Position numbers and translations under genes: made by a program
NCBI GenBank assembly: GCA_949126835.1
Contig: OX421506.1
Span: forward strand, 21,255,926-21,319,925
Source: Anisus vortex
Lineage: Eukaryota; Mollusca; Gastropoda; Planorbidae
DNA length: 64,000 bases
Reading direction: 5' to 3'
The notes under the pieces: model-generated
Databases searched by the model: none
What the model saw: only the letters and a program-made list of their open reading frames with translations
What the model was told of the DNA's origin: nothing
Part shown: positions 10,401-22,485 of the stretch, piece by piece
How positions within the stretch are numbered: the first letter of the stretch is position 1
Layout of the letters: each line of letters opens with the position of its first letter

Positions 10401-11034
10401 CTGAAAAATGTAAGAAATACATTTAAAAAATTCATTACAACATGTGGCACAAATATTTGTACTTTTTTTTGTGTTACTTTGAAAGATAATATTTTTTTGT
10501 GAAAGTTAACAAGTTAAAACATAAAACAAACAAAAAAATAATGGGCGAGACAGAGTGAGGTGAAGAAAAAGTTCTATGCATCCCAAACAGATTGAGAGAA
10601 GATGACTGTGTGGCCAGAGTAATGGACAGTGTCTCCTTCACTTTAAACCTTCTTAAAAGTCTATCACCAGAAAAACTTAAGGATAGAATATTGTCATCAA
10701 CCCTCAGCACCTCTTCTTCTTCTACAAACAAGGACTAGAACAGATGTTGGCCCTTTTGCAGTCTTGTTTTAATGTTTCTGTGTTATCATAGTTGTGTGAT
10801 GGTAATGGTAGGTTAACAGGGGGGAGGGGGGCAATAGAGCATGTCTGGGTGCTAGAGATATGAGGGCCACACAGCTGTTGGCTCTTTTGCATTCAATGCA
10901 AGGAAAAGAAATTTATGTCTTGTTTTAATCTGTGTTATCATAGTTGTGTGTTGGTAATGGTAGGGTGACAGAAGGAGGTGGGTGGTCAATAATGCATGTC
11001 TGGGTGCTAGAGATATGAGTCACCACTCACTCAC

Positions 11035-11141
11035 CTGCAGTACTGGCATCTGTTCCTATTGACCCTCTGGATGTTACACTGCTGGTTCCGCAGGCAGGGG
11101 CGGTACTGGATTTTCTGCTGTATGGACCTCCGGAAGAAACC
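11035..11141 (-). CDS. E75: E75 exon: second zinc finger
   Basis: The acceptor is CAACTGCAG and the donor CTGCAG|GTGAGT. The exon starts in phase 0 with GFFRRSIQQKIQYRPC and encodes the second finger (CLRNQQC...RCQYC), ending two bases into an Arg codon. The sequence is almost that of arthropod E75. The P-box is completed here (GFFRRS), giving monomer or dimer binding to AGGTCA-type sites. Confidence 0.97.
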
Positions 11142-11417
11142 CTGCAGTTGAAAACATAGGGGTGAAACATTATAATATACCTGGACTAAATTATTGGTCC
11201 GAACTATTCAAACTATAAGCTAAGATATGCTAGAATGCAGACAGAGAAGACAAGAAGAGATATAAAACTCAGGTTTCAAATACGCCCAAATTTTATTAAA
11301 ATTCTAATTTTAAAAAAAAAGGTTACATCTAAAGAAAATGATTTTGCATTTCAACAGCAGTTGAAAATGGAAAACAACTTACATAATTACATTAAATATA
11401 GATGTGTGAACTAGCTG

Positions 11418-12063
11418 TTTGTGATGGGACGATACCAAAATTTTTAACGATTCCGATACGATTCCAATTCTACCCAAATATCCCGATTCCCGATACGATT
11501 CCCGATACAATTCCAATTCCTGTCCATTATTACATATATGTATTAAACTTTTGCCGCCACTCGCCATGATTAATTTGGGCTCTGAAATAAAATGAATAGA
11601 AATTAATAAATAAAACTGGTGATGACCAGATTGAGTTACAAAAACTAAACAAATACAATCGTATTGCAGTTTAATTCTGAATTTTAAAACTGCAAATGAT
11701 CGTTCTTCTGACTTCTAAAATAATTTTTCACAGTTGCTACCACTATCCAAAAGTTAGGGTAGATTCACTTGGAAGATAATCTATACTGTTACTGCATAGA
11801 GTTGGAATTTGCTTGAATTGAATGGATTGGAAAATGGTCAGGAAAGAGTGAAGAAATATTAGGGAGTAAGGAACATTACGCAAATCCCCACACAGTGCAC
11901 TCATGTGTTACAGCTATTTATCTTACGCCCTGTATATTTAAGAATCGTTTTGGTATCGGAATCAGGTCTGAATTATTCAGCTCCGATACGATTCCCGATA
12001 CTTTGGAAAAATCCAGATATTCCAATTATTCCAATACGATTCCGATTAATCGTCCCATCACTA
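11418..12063. mobile_element. 646-bp hAT-type non-autonomous transposon
   Basis: The ends TTTGTGATGGGACGAT and, on the other strand, TAGTGATGGGACGATT are inverted repeats. A perfect 8-bp target duplication, ACTAGCTG, flanks them (11410-11417 and 12064-12071). Subterminal CGATTCCGATACGATTCC repeats occur at both ends. There is no transposase frame. Confidence 0.88.
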
Positions 12064-12587
12064 ACTAGCTGTTATGTTGTTTTTTTAAATAGTATAACTA
12101 TAAGTTAGTGTTTTTGGCTTCTTCAAAATAGTTGTGTATTGTAAAAAGCAAAAAAAAAGTTATTTCTTTAAAAGATAAAAAAAGAAAAAAAAAAAAGAAT
12201 TTTTGTGAAAAAAATATCTTGGTGTTTTTTTTTATTGTTTTGGTATAAGGTCAAGTGGAAAACACAAGTCTGTTTTTTTTTTTAAATCTCTGGAATTTCG
12301 TTAAACAAAAATAATCTCTTTTTGTGAAAATGTTTGTACTGTAAGAAAACTGTTCGTTTTGTGACATGAAATGTCTGCTTCTAAATAATTTCTGTAACTA
12401 CAATGTCTTGTCCAAACAAATGGTTGCAATCTTTGCAATAATGAAAACCACAACAACAACAAAAACAATAGCAACTTCAAGTCTACAAGTAACAGGCAGA
12501 ATTCTCTTCAATGGGCATTGGTTTGTCTATACTCTCGAACTATTCCGTTGCAGTTCGGACATTTTCAAATAAAGACAACAATGTTTC

Positions 12588-12765
12588 TGGTGGCAGTAGG
12601 TTGGTGGCAGTAGGTTGACTGCAGTAGGTTGACTGCAGTAGGTTGATGGCAGTAGGTTGACTGCAGAAGTTGACAGCAGTAGGTTAGTGGCAGTAGGTTG
12701 GTGGCAGTAGGTTGACTGCAGTAGGTTGGTGGCAGTAGGTTGGTGGCAGTAGGTTGGTGGCAGAA
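12588..12765 (+). repeat. 14-bp minisatellite (GGTGGCAGTAGGTT)
   Basis: About 12 units alternate between GGTGGCAG and GACTGCAG beginnings. The minus-strand frame reading TYCHQPTA repeats is an artefact of this array. Confidence 0.92.
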
Positions 12766-13784
12766 AGCATATCTGTTTAAACTTTCTCTCTGTCTCTCTC
12801 ACCAGGAGGGTATGATGGCCGACCCCGAGGGGGGGGGGGGGAGATAACCCGAGAAGCATCAGACGGTGAGGATGAGGTGAGTTGGGGTGGGGCTGGTGGG
12901 AGGGGGGCGCCACCTTTTTACCGGGGTCAGGTCAAAAGACAATGTGTGCGGCGGAGAGAGCGAGGTGGTGGATGGGGGGGGGGGGGGTTCAATTGCATCC
13001 GTGCGCAAAAGGAAGACGAGAAAAAAAAAAAGGTGAAACACGGCAGAAGAAAACAACAACATTGAAACCAAGGCTATGGAAGGAGGGATGGTGGGGGTTG
13101 GAGGTGCTGAGGGTCACAGTGACAGGAGAGGAAAAATTAAAAGGTCACCATGCATCCGCAGTTTGTTGTTTTTGGTCTTCTGAAAAACTGGTCCAGAAAT
13201 AGACACACCCCCAGGTGTATGTGAATTCAATCAAAATAAAAAGCTTTAACCAGGGGGCATAACTCCATTAGATACATGATTAATAGAGTCTTTATGAATC
13301 AGTGAATTGTTTGTTTTTAAATTCTAAAGGAAAAAAAAAGATCAATAAATTGATACGTTAATTGTTTTTTTTCTTCTCTTTTTCCTTTTATGTTTTTTTT
13401 TTATTGCAATATTATATTCAAAGTCTAACACTAGTGGTATAAAGCATAGGCTACATATTTTTTAAGACAGTCAGTCCACTTTTAAGAGAGTAGAGAGTTG
13501 GCAAGTACTAGACACTAGATCTATTTTTATTAAGTGCATTGCAGATTTACAGCTACCTTATACAATAAAAAAGGGCAATTTTTTGTTCAATTTGATTCAG
13601 CCCAAAACACAAAAAAAAAGCAGTTGCTGTGGACAGAGAGAGAAAGAGAGAGTAAAAAAAAAAGTTAAGTGACCGAGTTCTGCAAAAATGTTTGCCACGT
13701 GACCTAAGTGCACCAATAGCATTGGGTCTGTGGCCCGCGTGAGAGCAATAACAACGGAGGTCGAAGTAACAAACGATACACACA

Positions 13785-13920
13785 GGCAGGGGGGGAGGGA
13801 GGAGGGGAAAAATGGGAGGAAAGGGAGAGGGGAGGAAGATAGGGAAGAAAGGGAGAGGGAAGGAAGATAGGGAAGAAAGGGAGAGGGGAGGAAGATGGGA
13901 GGAAAAGGGGGGAGGGGTCG
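13785..13920. repeat. Polypurine tandem repeat (GGAAGATAGGGAAGAAAGGG)
   Basis: Several units of about 30 bp, purine-rich on the plus strand, with GGGAGAGGGGAGGAAGAT variants. Another GGGAGG-rich stretch follows at about 14090-14160. No gene is seen. Confidence 0.85.
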
Positions 13921-15379
13921 TCGTTCGGGATCAACATTGCTAAGTTAGTTCGGTCAATGATGCAGCGACGCTTTGAATTTCTATTTTATGTTTTTAACTA
14001 ACCGAAAACACGGGCGTGAAGAAGTGTCAAATTTGACATAGACTAGAGGCTGAATCTAATTGTGGGAGAAAAAAATACAAAGGGCGGGCGGAGAGGGAGG
14101 GAGGGCTAAGAGGAGAGGGAGGGCAGGCGGTGAGGAGCGGCGGGAGTGAGAGCATTAGAGAAAAAGGGGTAAAAGTGGGGAGTAGAGACGGCCCATTACG
14201 AAGTAAACACGGTTATTCATCGGGAAAACCCAGAATTTAAAAAAAACAACAACACCATAAAATTAGGCCAATCGAGAGGCCTAGATCTAATAAAATTACC
14301 ATCACACAATCAAGTGCCACCTCTCAAACTCGGTAAACCTATTGTGACCTATGTGTAAGCGTGTGTGTATGCGTGTGTGTGCGTGTTTTGATTACAAATG
14401 TATCTGAACATAATCAGGTCATTTTGTCAACAAAAAATAAATTAAAAAAAAATAAAGGGAATCAAACACATAGACCTATCTGGTAAAAGCTAAGATGTTT
14501 TCAAATGCGTTCATTTATTTTATTTTTCTTACGGTAAGTTTTATTGAGTGCAAGGCCCGATAACAAATCGTTATTGCTAAATCTTCTTGTAGTTTTTTGT
14601 TTGTACACTTGTTGAGTCTCACAACACGTGTTGAGTCTCACATTGGCACTTGTTAGGCCTACACCTCATATTTAAGCGCTTGCCAAGATCTCATCTTTGC
14701 TCTACTAAATCTCAACTTTACAGTTGATAAACCTCCTATTTACTTTGCTAAATCTAATTTAATATACAAAACAAAATAACAGCATAAAAAAAAAACGAAT
14801 ACGAATCCATCTGAAATTTCAATCTATGCATTCAAAATTAATCTGGGATTAACACAGCCCCCGCCGGTGGCTAATATGTTGTCAGCAGCTCTGCATTGCG
14901 GTATACGATACCATACAACGGCTACAAGGACTTCAAGCATATTCACTTACAATTCAGAAAAGGGAGGTAAGGAGACAAAGGATTACTACTAGAGAGGCTC
15001 AATTTTAAAAGCCCAGAAAAAAAAACAACAAAACAAACTTAACAATTTGGAAAGCCACAACTTGTCACGGGCCTGGAACCTGATCTCATTGAATGTGTGA
15101 TGTTAGCGTATTTGTGTGTGTGTGTGTGTGGGGGGGGGGGTCTTAAGTTTCAGGAAGTGCTCTTTTGGTTGGAAAACTTTCGTGTGGTTTTTGCCTGATC
15201 TGTGATAGTCCCAACCGTATATAACAGAACATACCATAAATATTGCACCAAGGACGAAATCGAAAGGAAATGCGGTCTATTGCTAAACCCACGGTTCAGT
15301 TTCACACCTCTCCCCACCCCAAAACCCCATACAACCCGCTCCCTTTTCCGAAACCCTTCTGGGTTATTTATCATGGAAT

Positions 15380-15922
15380 GCTATATACCACAGAATAAAT
15401 ATAGAACAGAATGCGCAATCGCATTTTTTTCTGTTTCCGGAAGTAATACCGACGCCATACTGTTTAAACGCAGCGGTCTTGGTTACACTATATATTTATG
15501 CTAATTTACAATGTTTTTTTCATCAAATTTACAATTTCGAACAACCAAAGCTAACGTTTCACGCAAAAGGTACAAAGGCTGTTGTGTAATAAACTGCAAC
15601 AATGATGCGAAAACGATTGATTATCGTACAAATAAGCATGTCAAACTACATGGCTTTCCTGACCCCGTAAAGTGTAAAGGATAAACAGCAGAAAGTTGTA
15701 ACCTCGTATTACCTAATATTAGTAGCCTTGCTTAACTCCTAAGCTTGCTAAGACTAAACATCAGTAATAAAAAAAAGCCTTTCTCATTTTATTATATAAG
15801 CGTTTGTAGTGACCGCTACCTTGAATCAAAAGAAAATGGCGGAAGCCGAGCTTCACTTTTAGTGACTGCGCATATAGGGATTGCGCATTCTGTTCTATAC
15901 ATATTCTGTGCTATATACAGGT
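15380..15922. mobile_element. TIR-bounded unit carrying a THAP-like ORF
   Basis: The left arm at 15380-15424 (core ATAGAACAGAATGCGCAATC) is repeated in inverted orientation at 15878-15921, with about 40 of 45 bases the same. Between them lie a CCGGAAGT Ets-type motif, CGCCAT motifs near both arms, and a 57-codon THAP-like frame. THAP domains head P-element-type transposases, so a decayed P-like element is plausible. No clear target duplication was found. Confidence 0.5.
15511..15684 (+). CDS. Short ORF with N-terminal half of a THAP zinc finger
   Basis: The 57-residue frame starts at ATG 15511 and ends at TAA 15684. Residues about 20-51 read RYKGCCVINCNNDAK, then KLHGFPDP. This fits the start of a THAP domain: a Cys pair four residues apart, Asn after the second Cys, and the F/L-H-x-F-P block. 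The later C-x2-H pair and AVPTM box are absent. A GTAAAG sequence right after FPDP could be a splice donor, so this may be a first exon rather than a truncated gene. THAP proteins bind DNA and include P-element-like transposases. No second exon was found. Confidence 0.45.
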   Translation: MFFSSNLQFRTTKANVSRKRYKGCCVINCNNDAKTIDYRTNKHVKLHGFPDPVKCKG

Positions 15923-15983
15923 ATATACACATTGCTGACAGAAAGGGGGGGGGGGGGAAATAACCTTCTTTGGTGGAATCTGG

Positions 15984-16150
15984 GAGCAAAAGATCATGGA
16001 ATGGGTTGCCTGATCAATCCAGTAACGTAACATCATTGAAAACACTAATAGAAATTATTAGAAATGCAGCATTTGACTCAAACCACGGATGGGCGTAGAT
16101 CTCAATAATCTTCTTTATAGGAGAAGCGTCTGTAATTCATTAGATAGAAA
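15984..16150 (+). mobile_element. LINE 3' end fragment
   Basis: It shares ATGGAATGGGTTGCC, then CTAATAGAAATTATTAGAAA, and the 3' UTR (GATGGGCGTAGATCTCAATA, TTCTTTATAGGAGAAGCGTC) with copies at 26740-26910 and 63690-63860. The frame in the best copy reads a WNGLPQQT..LTSFK tail, typical of the C-terminus of LINE ORF2. Confidence 0.72.
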
Positions 16151-17521
16151 AGATAAAAGGGGGGGGGGGGAACAAAACGCGAAATTATGAGATGGTTAAA
16201 ATTACAAATGGTAACCTAATGTCGAATGTCAAAATGCGGGGGCCCCTAAAGAGGCCAAGCCCCCCGGGCGCCCCAAATCCCTAGAAACGGCACTGTGTGG
16301 TGGCCAGGTTTTTGTTTTATTTTGTAATGACTCCATCAACTCCTGAATTCCAATAATACCCAAGTTGAACATCAAACATTTCGACATATAAATCATCAAG
16401 GCAAACTTATAATGAAAAGTCTTTAAAAAAAAACCTGACAGAAATTATAGTATACCCAGATCTAATGAAATAAACCCAGCAATGATAACACTGATGCGCC
16501 CCCCCCCCCCCCTCTTACTTTTTTTTTCTCTAGAAAATGCGTTTACACAAATTTCCTGGTAAGACGGCCCGAAAAACAAATTATAAATTCAAAACACTTG
16601 TTGTGTACACGCGCCAATGTTGTTAGTTTTAGGATTGTGTGTGTTTGTTTCTGTTGCTAATTTGCTTAAAGCTAGATTTAATTTTTTAAGAAAATGTTAG
16701 CACGCTTTTTTGACAATAAATAAGCAACAGCTCTACAGTTTCAGCACTTTTTGGCACAAAATTCCTGCACCCTTTGGAGGTAGTTGTTTTTTTTTTCCCT
16801 TTCAAATTTTGTTGTTGATGACGTCTTAAGCGACCGGAACTAATTGCACTGCACCGTGTGGGGTCGGAATTGAAGTAGGCTACACTAGACGTCCAATATT
16901 CACCTTTTTCTGGTGCGCAATTTGTCGTCGTTTTTTTTTAAAATTTGTTTGTTGTTAAGATTTCATAAAGCAAAAAAAAAATTCGCAAAATTAGTCCGTA
17001 AAAATTGTTTCTATTTTATAAAGGGGACAGCAGTTTCCAGATCCCAGCTACTCGTGTTGAAGGCACGTTGATACAAGTCAAATATGGACTTCATGGGGCC
17101 TAGGATGGACTTTTGATAGTGGTAAAAGCCTAAAAGGTTGCATTAAAGTTGGACTTTATGTGCCCGACATGGACTTTGACAGGAGGCTAAGGTGGATGTT
17201 GATATGTTCAAAGAGGGGAAAATAGGGGGGGGGAGCTAATTGCTATCAATGGGAGGGGAGGGGGTATTTGATGTCAGTCATCCGGTGCCAGAGATTTGGG
17301 TTGCGATGCCGAAGTGTAGATTATCAGATGTCATGTGTAGGATGGATCTCTTGTGTCATGTGTCGGGGGTCTGAGGTCCGGGATGATGGCTATGGTGTTA
17401 TAGGGTGTGGGCATCCCATGTCATGAGTTAATTGGACTAAGGGTCCCCGTTTCCTGAGAATGGAAACCCTGTGTCCCGTGGACTGGAACTATCGTGTGCT
17501 GTGGCTTTACTGGTCACTCAC

Positions 17522-17610
17522 CTTACATCCTTCGCACGCATGGACGCCATAATGAAATCCACTGGCCCGGTCGCCACACACCCTGCACAGGACAGTTTCA
17601 CCATCAAACT
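17522..17610 (-). CDS. E75: E75 exon: first zinc finger of DNA-binding domain
   Basis: The acceptor is TCCCTCCACAG and the donor AAG|GTGAGT. The exon enters with 2 bases of a split Glu codon and encodes 29 residues, [13 protein letters not shown]...CEGCK. The four zinc cysteines (CRVC and CEGC) and the P-box start CEGCK are all present. The P-box contacts the half-site. The split after CEGCK is the usual NR1D intron site. An 18-bp minisatellite begins about 80 bp upstream of the acceptor (17690 onward). Confidence 0.96.
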
Positions 17611-17689
17611 CTGTGGAGGGATAAACCAAAAGTCAACACAACGAGAAGTATTTCAGTACAGAAATGGTGTGGACTAATAACGGCCTGTG

Positions 17690-18177
17690 GACTACATACG
17701 GCCTGTGGACAACATACGGCCTGTGGACAACATACGGCCTGTGGACAACATACGGCCTGTGGACAACATACGGCCTGTGGACAACATACGGCCCGTGGAC
17801 AGCATACGGCCTGTGGACAACACACGGCCTGTGGACAACATACGGCCTGTGGACAACATACGGCCTGTGGACAACATACGGCCTGTGGACAACATATGGC
17901 CTGTGGACAACATACGGCCTGTGGACAACATACGGCCTGTGGACAGCATGCGGCCTGTGAACAACATACAACCTGTGGACAACATACGGCCTGTGGACAA
18001 CATACGGCCTGTGGACAACATACGTCCTGTGGACAACATACGTCCTGTGGACAGCATGCGGCCTGTGAACAGCATGCGGCCTGTGAACAACATACAACCT
18101 GTGGACAACATAAGGCCTGTGGACAACATACGGCCCGTGGACAACATACGGCCTGTGGACAACATACTTGAACATAC
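17690..18177 (+). repeat. 18-bp minisatellite, about 27 units (CATACGGCCTGTGGACAA)
   Basis: The period is a multiple of three and the unit has few stops, so long frames open on both strands, reading for example ACGQHT repeats. These are not genes. Variants (ATGCGG, ATACAACC, ATACGTCC) cluster toward the right end. It lies in the intron about 80 bp from the E75 zinc-finger exon. Confidence 0.95.
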
Positions 18178-18756
18178 GGCCTAAAGACTACTGTGAGTAT
18201 TCCGCTTTCTTCATGACCATGTTGGACAAAGTGGCAAGCTGAGGGGGGGGGGGGGGCGGTAAAACAGAATTTGAACAAAGAAAAAATGCATATTTGAGTG
18301 CACTGCCTATAGACCACTACCTCACCGATTATTGGTGGATTAACATGATCAGACAAAGAAAAAAAAGAAAATTCATGACGTAGGCCGCCCCTGTTATTTA
18401 GACGCCATTTTGTTATTTTAGTTTTGTTAGTGAGTGTGTGGGTGTAAAGATGGATAGACCCTATTTTAGCTCACTTAGACGTAGAACCGTAGATATTTAT
18501 AGATGAAAACCTCACAAGCAACATTCTTTAATTATTCATCTGAATATTCCGTAATAAGTGCATGATTACGTACTTTTAAAACGAAAAGTACCGTATTTTA
18601 GGTTAAGGCAGCATTTCCCAATCTTTATTTTTTTTTCTTGACCTACTAAAATTTTTATTATCTATAGATCTACCAGCCTATACATAATTAAAAAAAAAAG
18701 AAAACAGAACTTTTTTTGCGACCCGGAAAAATTTCTTTTATGACCATGTACCGGTC

Positions 18757-18985
18757 AGTCTGGACGGCTGGTTAGCAAAGTCGACAGCGAGCTCGACTCC
18801 CAAGCGCCGCATCAGGGGTTCGACCCTCGGTGCAGTCAGCTATAAATCCACCACCGATTGGAGAGGAGATGGGCGCCGCCAAGTCTACCAAGCCCAAGAG
18901 AGGACTAACCCAGTGTCCATTAGCTCCCCCCAACGACCGCCAAGGTTAAGGGACTACAAAAAAAAAAAAAAAAAGAAAAAAAAAA
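18757..18985 (+). mobile_element. Second tRNA-derived SINE family
   Basis: The head has a B box-like GGTTCGACCCT after GACGGCTGGTTAGCAAAGTC. The body contains GGAGATGGGCGCCGCCAAGT and a long A-rich tail (about 18957-18986). The body is unrelated to the main SINE family. A head-like relative lies on the minus strand near 42430-42570. Confidence 0.7.
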
Positions 18986-19054
18986 AGGGTCAGTCTCACG
19001 TTAATACTGTGTTAGTTAGTTCTATCTCCCTCCCTCAATTAATAGCATTTCAAA

Positions 19055-19235
19055 CGAGAGGTCGGCAACCCTTAGCCAATAATATGTCCATGTAGAATTT
19101 TTATTTTTATTTTATTCATCCTGCTCTTTTATTGTAGTAGAGACTTGTATTGTCTTGTCATAGGTCTTCCGCGTGCCATTCAAATTCGCCCTGCGTGCCA
19201 AGTGTGGCAGGCATGCCGTGGGTTGCCGAACCGTT
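19055..19235. mobile_element. hAT-type MITE, GGTCGGCAACC family
   Basis: GAGGTCGGCAACC at the left and GGTTGCCGAACC at the right are inverted. The internal GCGTGCCA motifs match copies at 34878-35115 and 54671-54878. Confidence 0.65.
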
Positions 19236-19873
19236 AGCGAAACAATGGGTATTGGGGGGGGGGGGGGGGTGAGAGTAAGTCAATCGGCGCAACGTTTAAA
19301 TTCTTCCCCAGATTGAGATGACCTATCTGAAATCGGTCAGGAGACCCAAAGTACCGTTACATACATTACGCCATGGCAAATAGATAGTTCACCCCTCCCC
19401 CCGGCCGCCACCATTATTTCCATTATATTTCTATCTCTCTCTCTCTTCCATTTAAAATTATGTGCTGTTTTATTCATTAACACTGGCGGTAGACCCTACA
19501 ACACGTGTATTAAGGGCCATAATATTTATACGTTCTCGACAAAATTCACGTGCGTGTGTATGAACAAATAAATATATAGAATCTTTTTTTTTTTTAAAGA
19601 ACGGAATGAAAGGGAGGGAGGGAGGGGCGTGGTGGCTGCGGGGGGTAGCCAGTAAACAGTGAGTAAACACTAATCTATATACTAACAATAGATCTGGCAG
19701 TCAGGGTGATGTTATGTGTTCTTTTATGTGTGTATGTTTGTATGTTTTGTTTGGGTTTTTCTTAACACCGACAATATATACGCAAATGTCAGGAAGGTTA
19801 TAAAAAGTTTACCCGGATGCCCCCCCTCCCGGAAAACCACAGTTACATCAAAGTGGCGTCAACTCATGGACTT

Positions 19874-20236
19874 AGAGTAAACCTCAGGGTGCAGAGTAAA
19901 CCTCAGGGTGCAGAGTAAACCTCAGGGTGCAGAGTAAACCTCAGGGTGCAGAGTAAACCTCAGGGTGCAGAGTAAACCTCAGGGTGCAGAGTAAACCTCA
20001 GGGTGCAGAGTAAACCTCAGGGTGCAGAGTAAACCTCAGGGTGCAGAGTAAACCTCAGGGTGCAGAGTAAACCTCAGGGTGCAGAGTAAACCTCAGGGTG
20101 CAGAGTAAACCTCAGGGTGCAGAGTAAACCTCAGGGTGCAGAGTAAACCTCAGGGTGCAGAGTAAACCTCAGGGTGCAGAGTAAACCTCAGGGTGCAGAG
20201 TAAACCTCAGGGTGCAGAGTAAACCTCAGGGTGCAC
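19874..20236 (+). repeat. 19-bp minisatellite, 19 near-identical units
   Basis: The unit GAGTAAACCTCAGGGTGCA repeats about 19 times with virtually no variation, which indicates recent expansion or strong homogenisation. Confidence 0.97.
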
Positions 20237-20239
20237 ACT

Positions 20240-21710
20240 TTCCATCGAGGTTACGAAAGAGACCTACCATGTAAAGACCAAAGTGAATTGCTTTTTTAAA
20301 GTTGGTTGTGCCAATCAGTAGTCAGCGAGCGAGTTTTAAGATATATTTTTGGGGGGGTCCCACAGCTACGGGCATAAAACCAGACCCCCCCTCCCGCAAT
20401 GTTTGCGCTGCCATAGATTGATAAATAGATAGATAGATAGATAGATAGATAAAAGCTTCAACAAAGTAGATTATTTTTAAAATTACTAAATTGAATTTTT
20501 ATCACTGTGAGAATGGCGAAAACTGTATTTGCGAAATCGGGTTATAGTAGTCTATGATATGAAATTTTTATGAAAAATATGTGGGAGAGTGGGGGGGGTA
20601 CGGACCCCCCCCCCCCCGCCCTTTTTCCATTTTCTTCCCATCCGTATATCCACCATCCTCTTGAATCGCCTTCCCCTTCTTCCCTTCCGCCTCCGCCCCC
20701 CCCCCCCCTTCCTTTTTCCCCACCCCCCTTTAAGCCTGCGATAAAAGCGTCTAAATGTTTCCCCGGGTCGCCATAACCTAGCCGACAGAGCACGGGACAG
20801 AGTCGTTCAACTTTGTATATTTTATTCTAACGTATACACATAGCACGCACACAAGCACTTTTACTACACAAGCACACACACATACACTACATATATATAT
20901 ACATATATATATATATAGCTCAGTTAGCCTCCATGTCAGTCCAGATAAAGTGTATTTTAAAACAACAACAACAACTGGGTCACAGTGTGGTAAGACCAGT
21001 TAAAAGCCAAGTGAGGTTAAGGTCGCTGAGAGTCGACTGTCTGACCATGTATATATGTGGTCTGACTGTGTATTTGTCCATGTCTTGTATGTATGTAACT
21101 ATCTTATGTATATGTAATATATGTTATGTATTTCTTCAAGATCTTTACATAAGTGCTTCATGTTAACATTTTTCACAAGATCTTTTAAAAAAACAACAAC
21201 ACACAACTACAGCAATACAAAAAAATTGAGTCAGACAGTGTCTGCCCCCCTCCTTGCCATTCCCACTCCCTTCTCCTAGCGTCTGTCTGTCTGTCCGTTT
21301 TCATATACGAAGGGTTGGTTGTAGATTAATAATATGAGTGTACGGCATAATAAAGAAATGAAACATGAAACGACGCCATGAATGAGGCCGTTGACCGCTA
21401 TTTAATAGAGAAAGAGAGAGAGAGACGGGGGGGGGGGGGGGGATGGGTTCTAGACCTTAGCATAGAAACTGTGGTTGGAATTGAGTGGGGATGTGTTATC
21501 AAAGATCCCCCCTCCACCCTCCCACCTCACAGGCATACACATATAAACACACATAGTATAAATATCGTTTGGTAAATCTGATTTTGCAGCGCGTCGCTCT
21601 AACGTAGAGAAAAACAAAGCAAAAATGTGTGTGTTTTGGGAGGTTAGTAATAAAACGATTTAATTTTCATTCCAGGGAAGTCTTGTTTCGGGTAGTAAGT
21701 AAGTATCCTT
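20240..21710. other. Intronic stretch without a recognised gene
   Basis: It holds a (GATA)n run at about 20422-20453, two poly-C runs with a pyrimidine-rich stretch (20605-20730), a (TA)n run near 20890-20915, a (GA)n/poly-G run at 21412-21442, and C-rich sequence at 21244-21290. No exon with convincing splice sites was seen. Confidence 0.7.
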
Positions 21711-21716
21711 TTCATA

Positions 21717-21950
21717 CCAATTTGGTCCGTAGGGTAAATGAAGCAGGGGTGGCGAGTTTCAGTGACAAGGGATTACGTGGACAGCACAATGCCCAGCCGC
21801 CTTAATTATCGCCATCAGAGCTGGTATGCTTTACGGACACACTCCAGAGACCAGTGAACACAATCTTTAAGCCTTCACCAAGATTCGAACACGGGACCTT
21901 CGGCACGCTAGATCCTAGCGCGCTGCCGCTAAATCCACTGTATCCCATTA
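21717..21950 (-). mobile_element. tRNA-derived SINE (main family)
   Basis: Read on the minus strand it has the B box GGTTCGAAT-type sequence (as GATTCGAACACGGGACCTTC on the plus strand), the CAGAGCTGG block and the CACAATGCCCAGCCGC block of the main family. Confidence 0.83.
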
Positions 21951-22485
21951 TGGCATGGTAGGTGTGGAAATTTGGTGAAGCGAAGAAAGGTAATAGGCGG
22001 ATGGATGTTTATGGGGGAACATTTCCTTTGTGCTCGCCACACCATCATCTCGCATGTGTGGCAAGATGAGACAAATGAGGTACAGTGGTCTAATGGCAGG
22101 GCGCTTGGATTGACGTGCTTGTAAATGCTGCAACCCCTGCCCCCCCCCCCCCAACATTGTGTGAATAAAGTAAGCCTACTTTTACATTTTATTTTTCAGC
22201 CCTACACCATTACATATAGATCTAATTATAGATATAGATCTAATTATAGAACTTCACATCGTCAGAATCTGCAATTCATTTTGAAATTAATACAATACTG
22301 TGGGGATGGTTTCGACATCATACAAATTTTACTTCGAAAAAATGTTTTAGTCTGTTAAAAAAAAAAATGCAAGCAGGCCTGTGTCAGAATGTCAGAATCA
22401 TCGTTAATGTATAATAAGAATACCTGATAGCGAGTAGGCCGGACATTTTTGTGTGTTTCATTTACTTGACGCAAGTGGTTGACTG

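Noticed and set aside
17494..18356. Five long overlapping frames on both strands across the 18-bp array
   Set aside because: The period is a multiple of three and the unit lacks stops in most frames, so the frames are a repeat artefact. No start context, splice sites or homology.
18308..18356. Minus-strand stretch reading SDHVNPPII before a GTGAGG donor in phase 1
   Set aside because: It has a fitting phase and donor, but no in-frame ATG and no acceptor AG after its pyrimidine tract, so no exon start can be supported.
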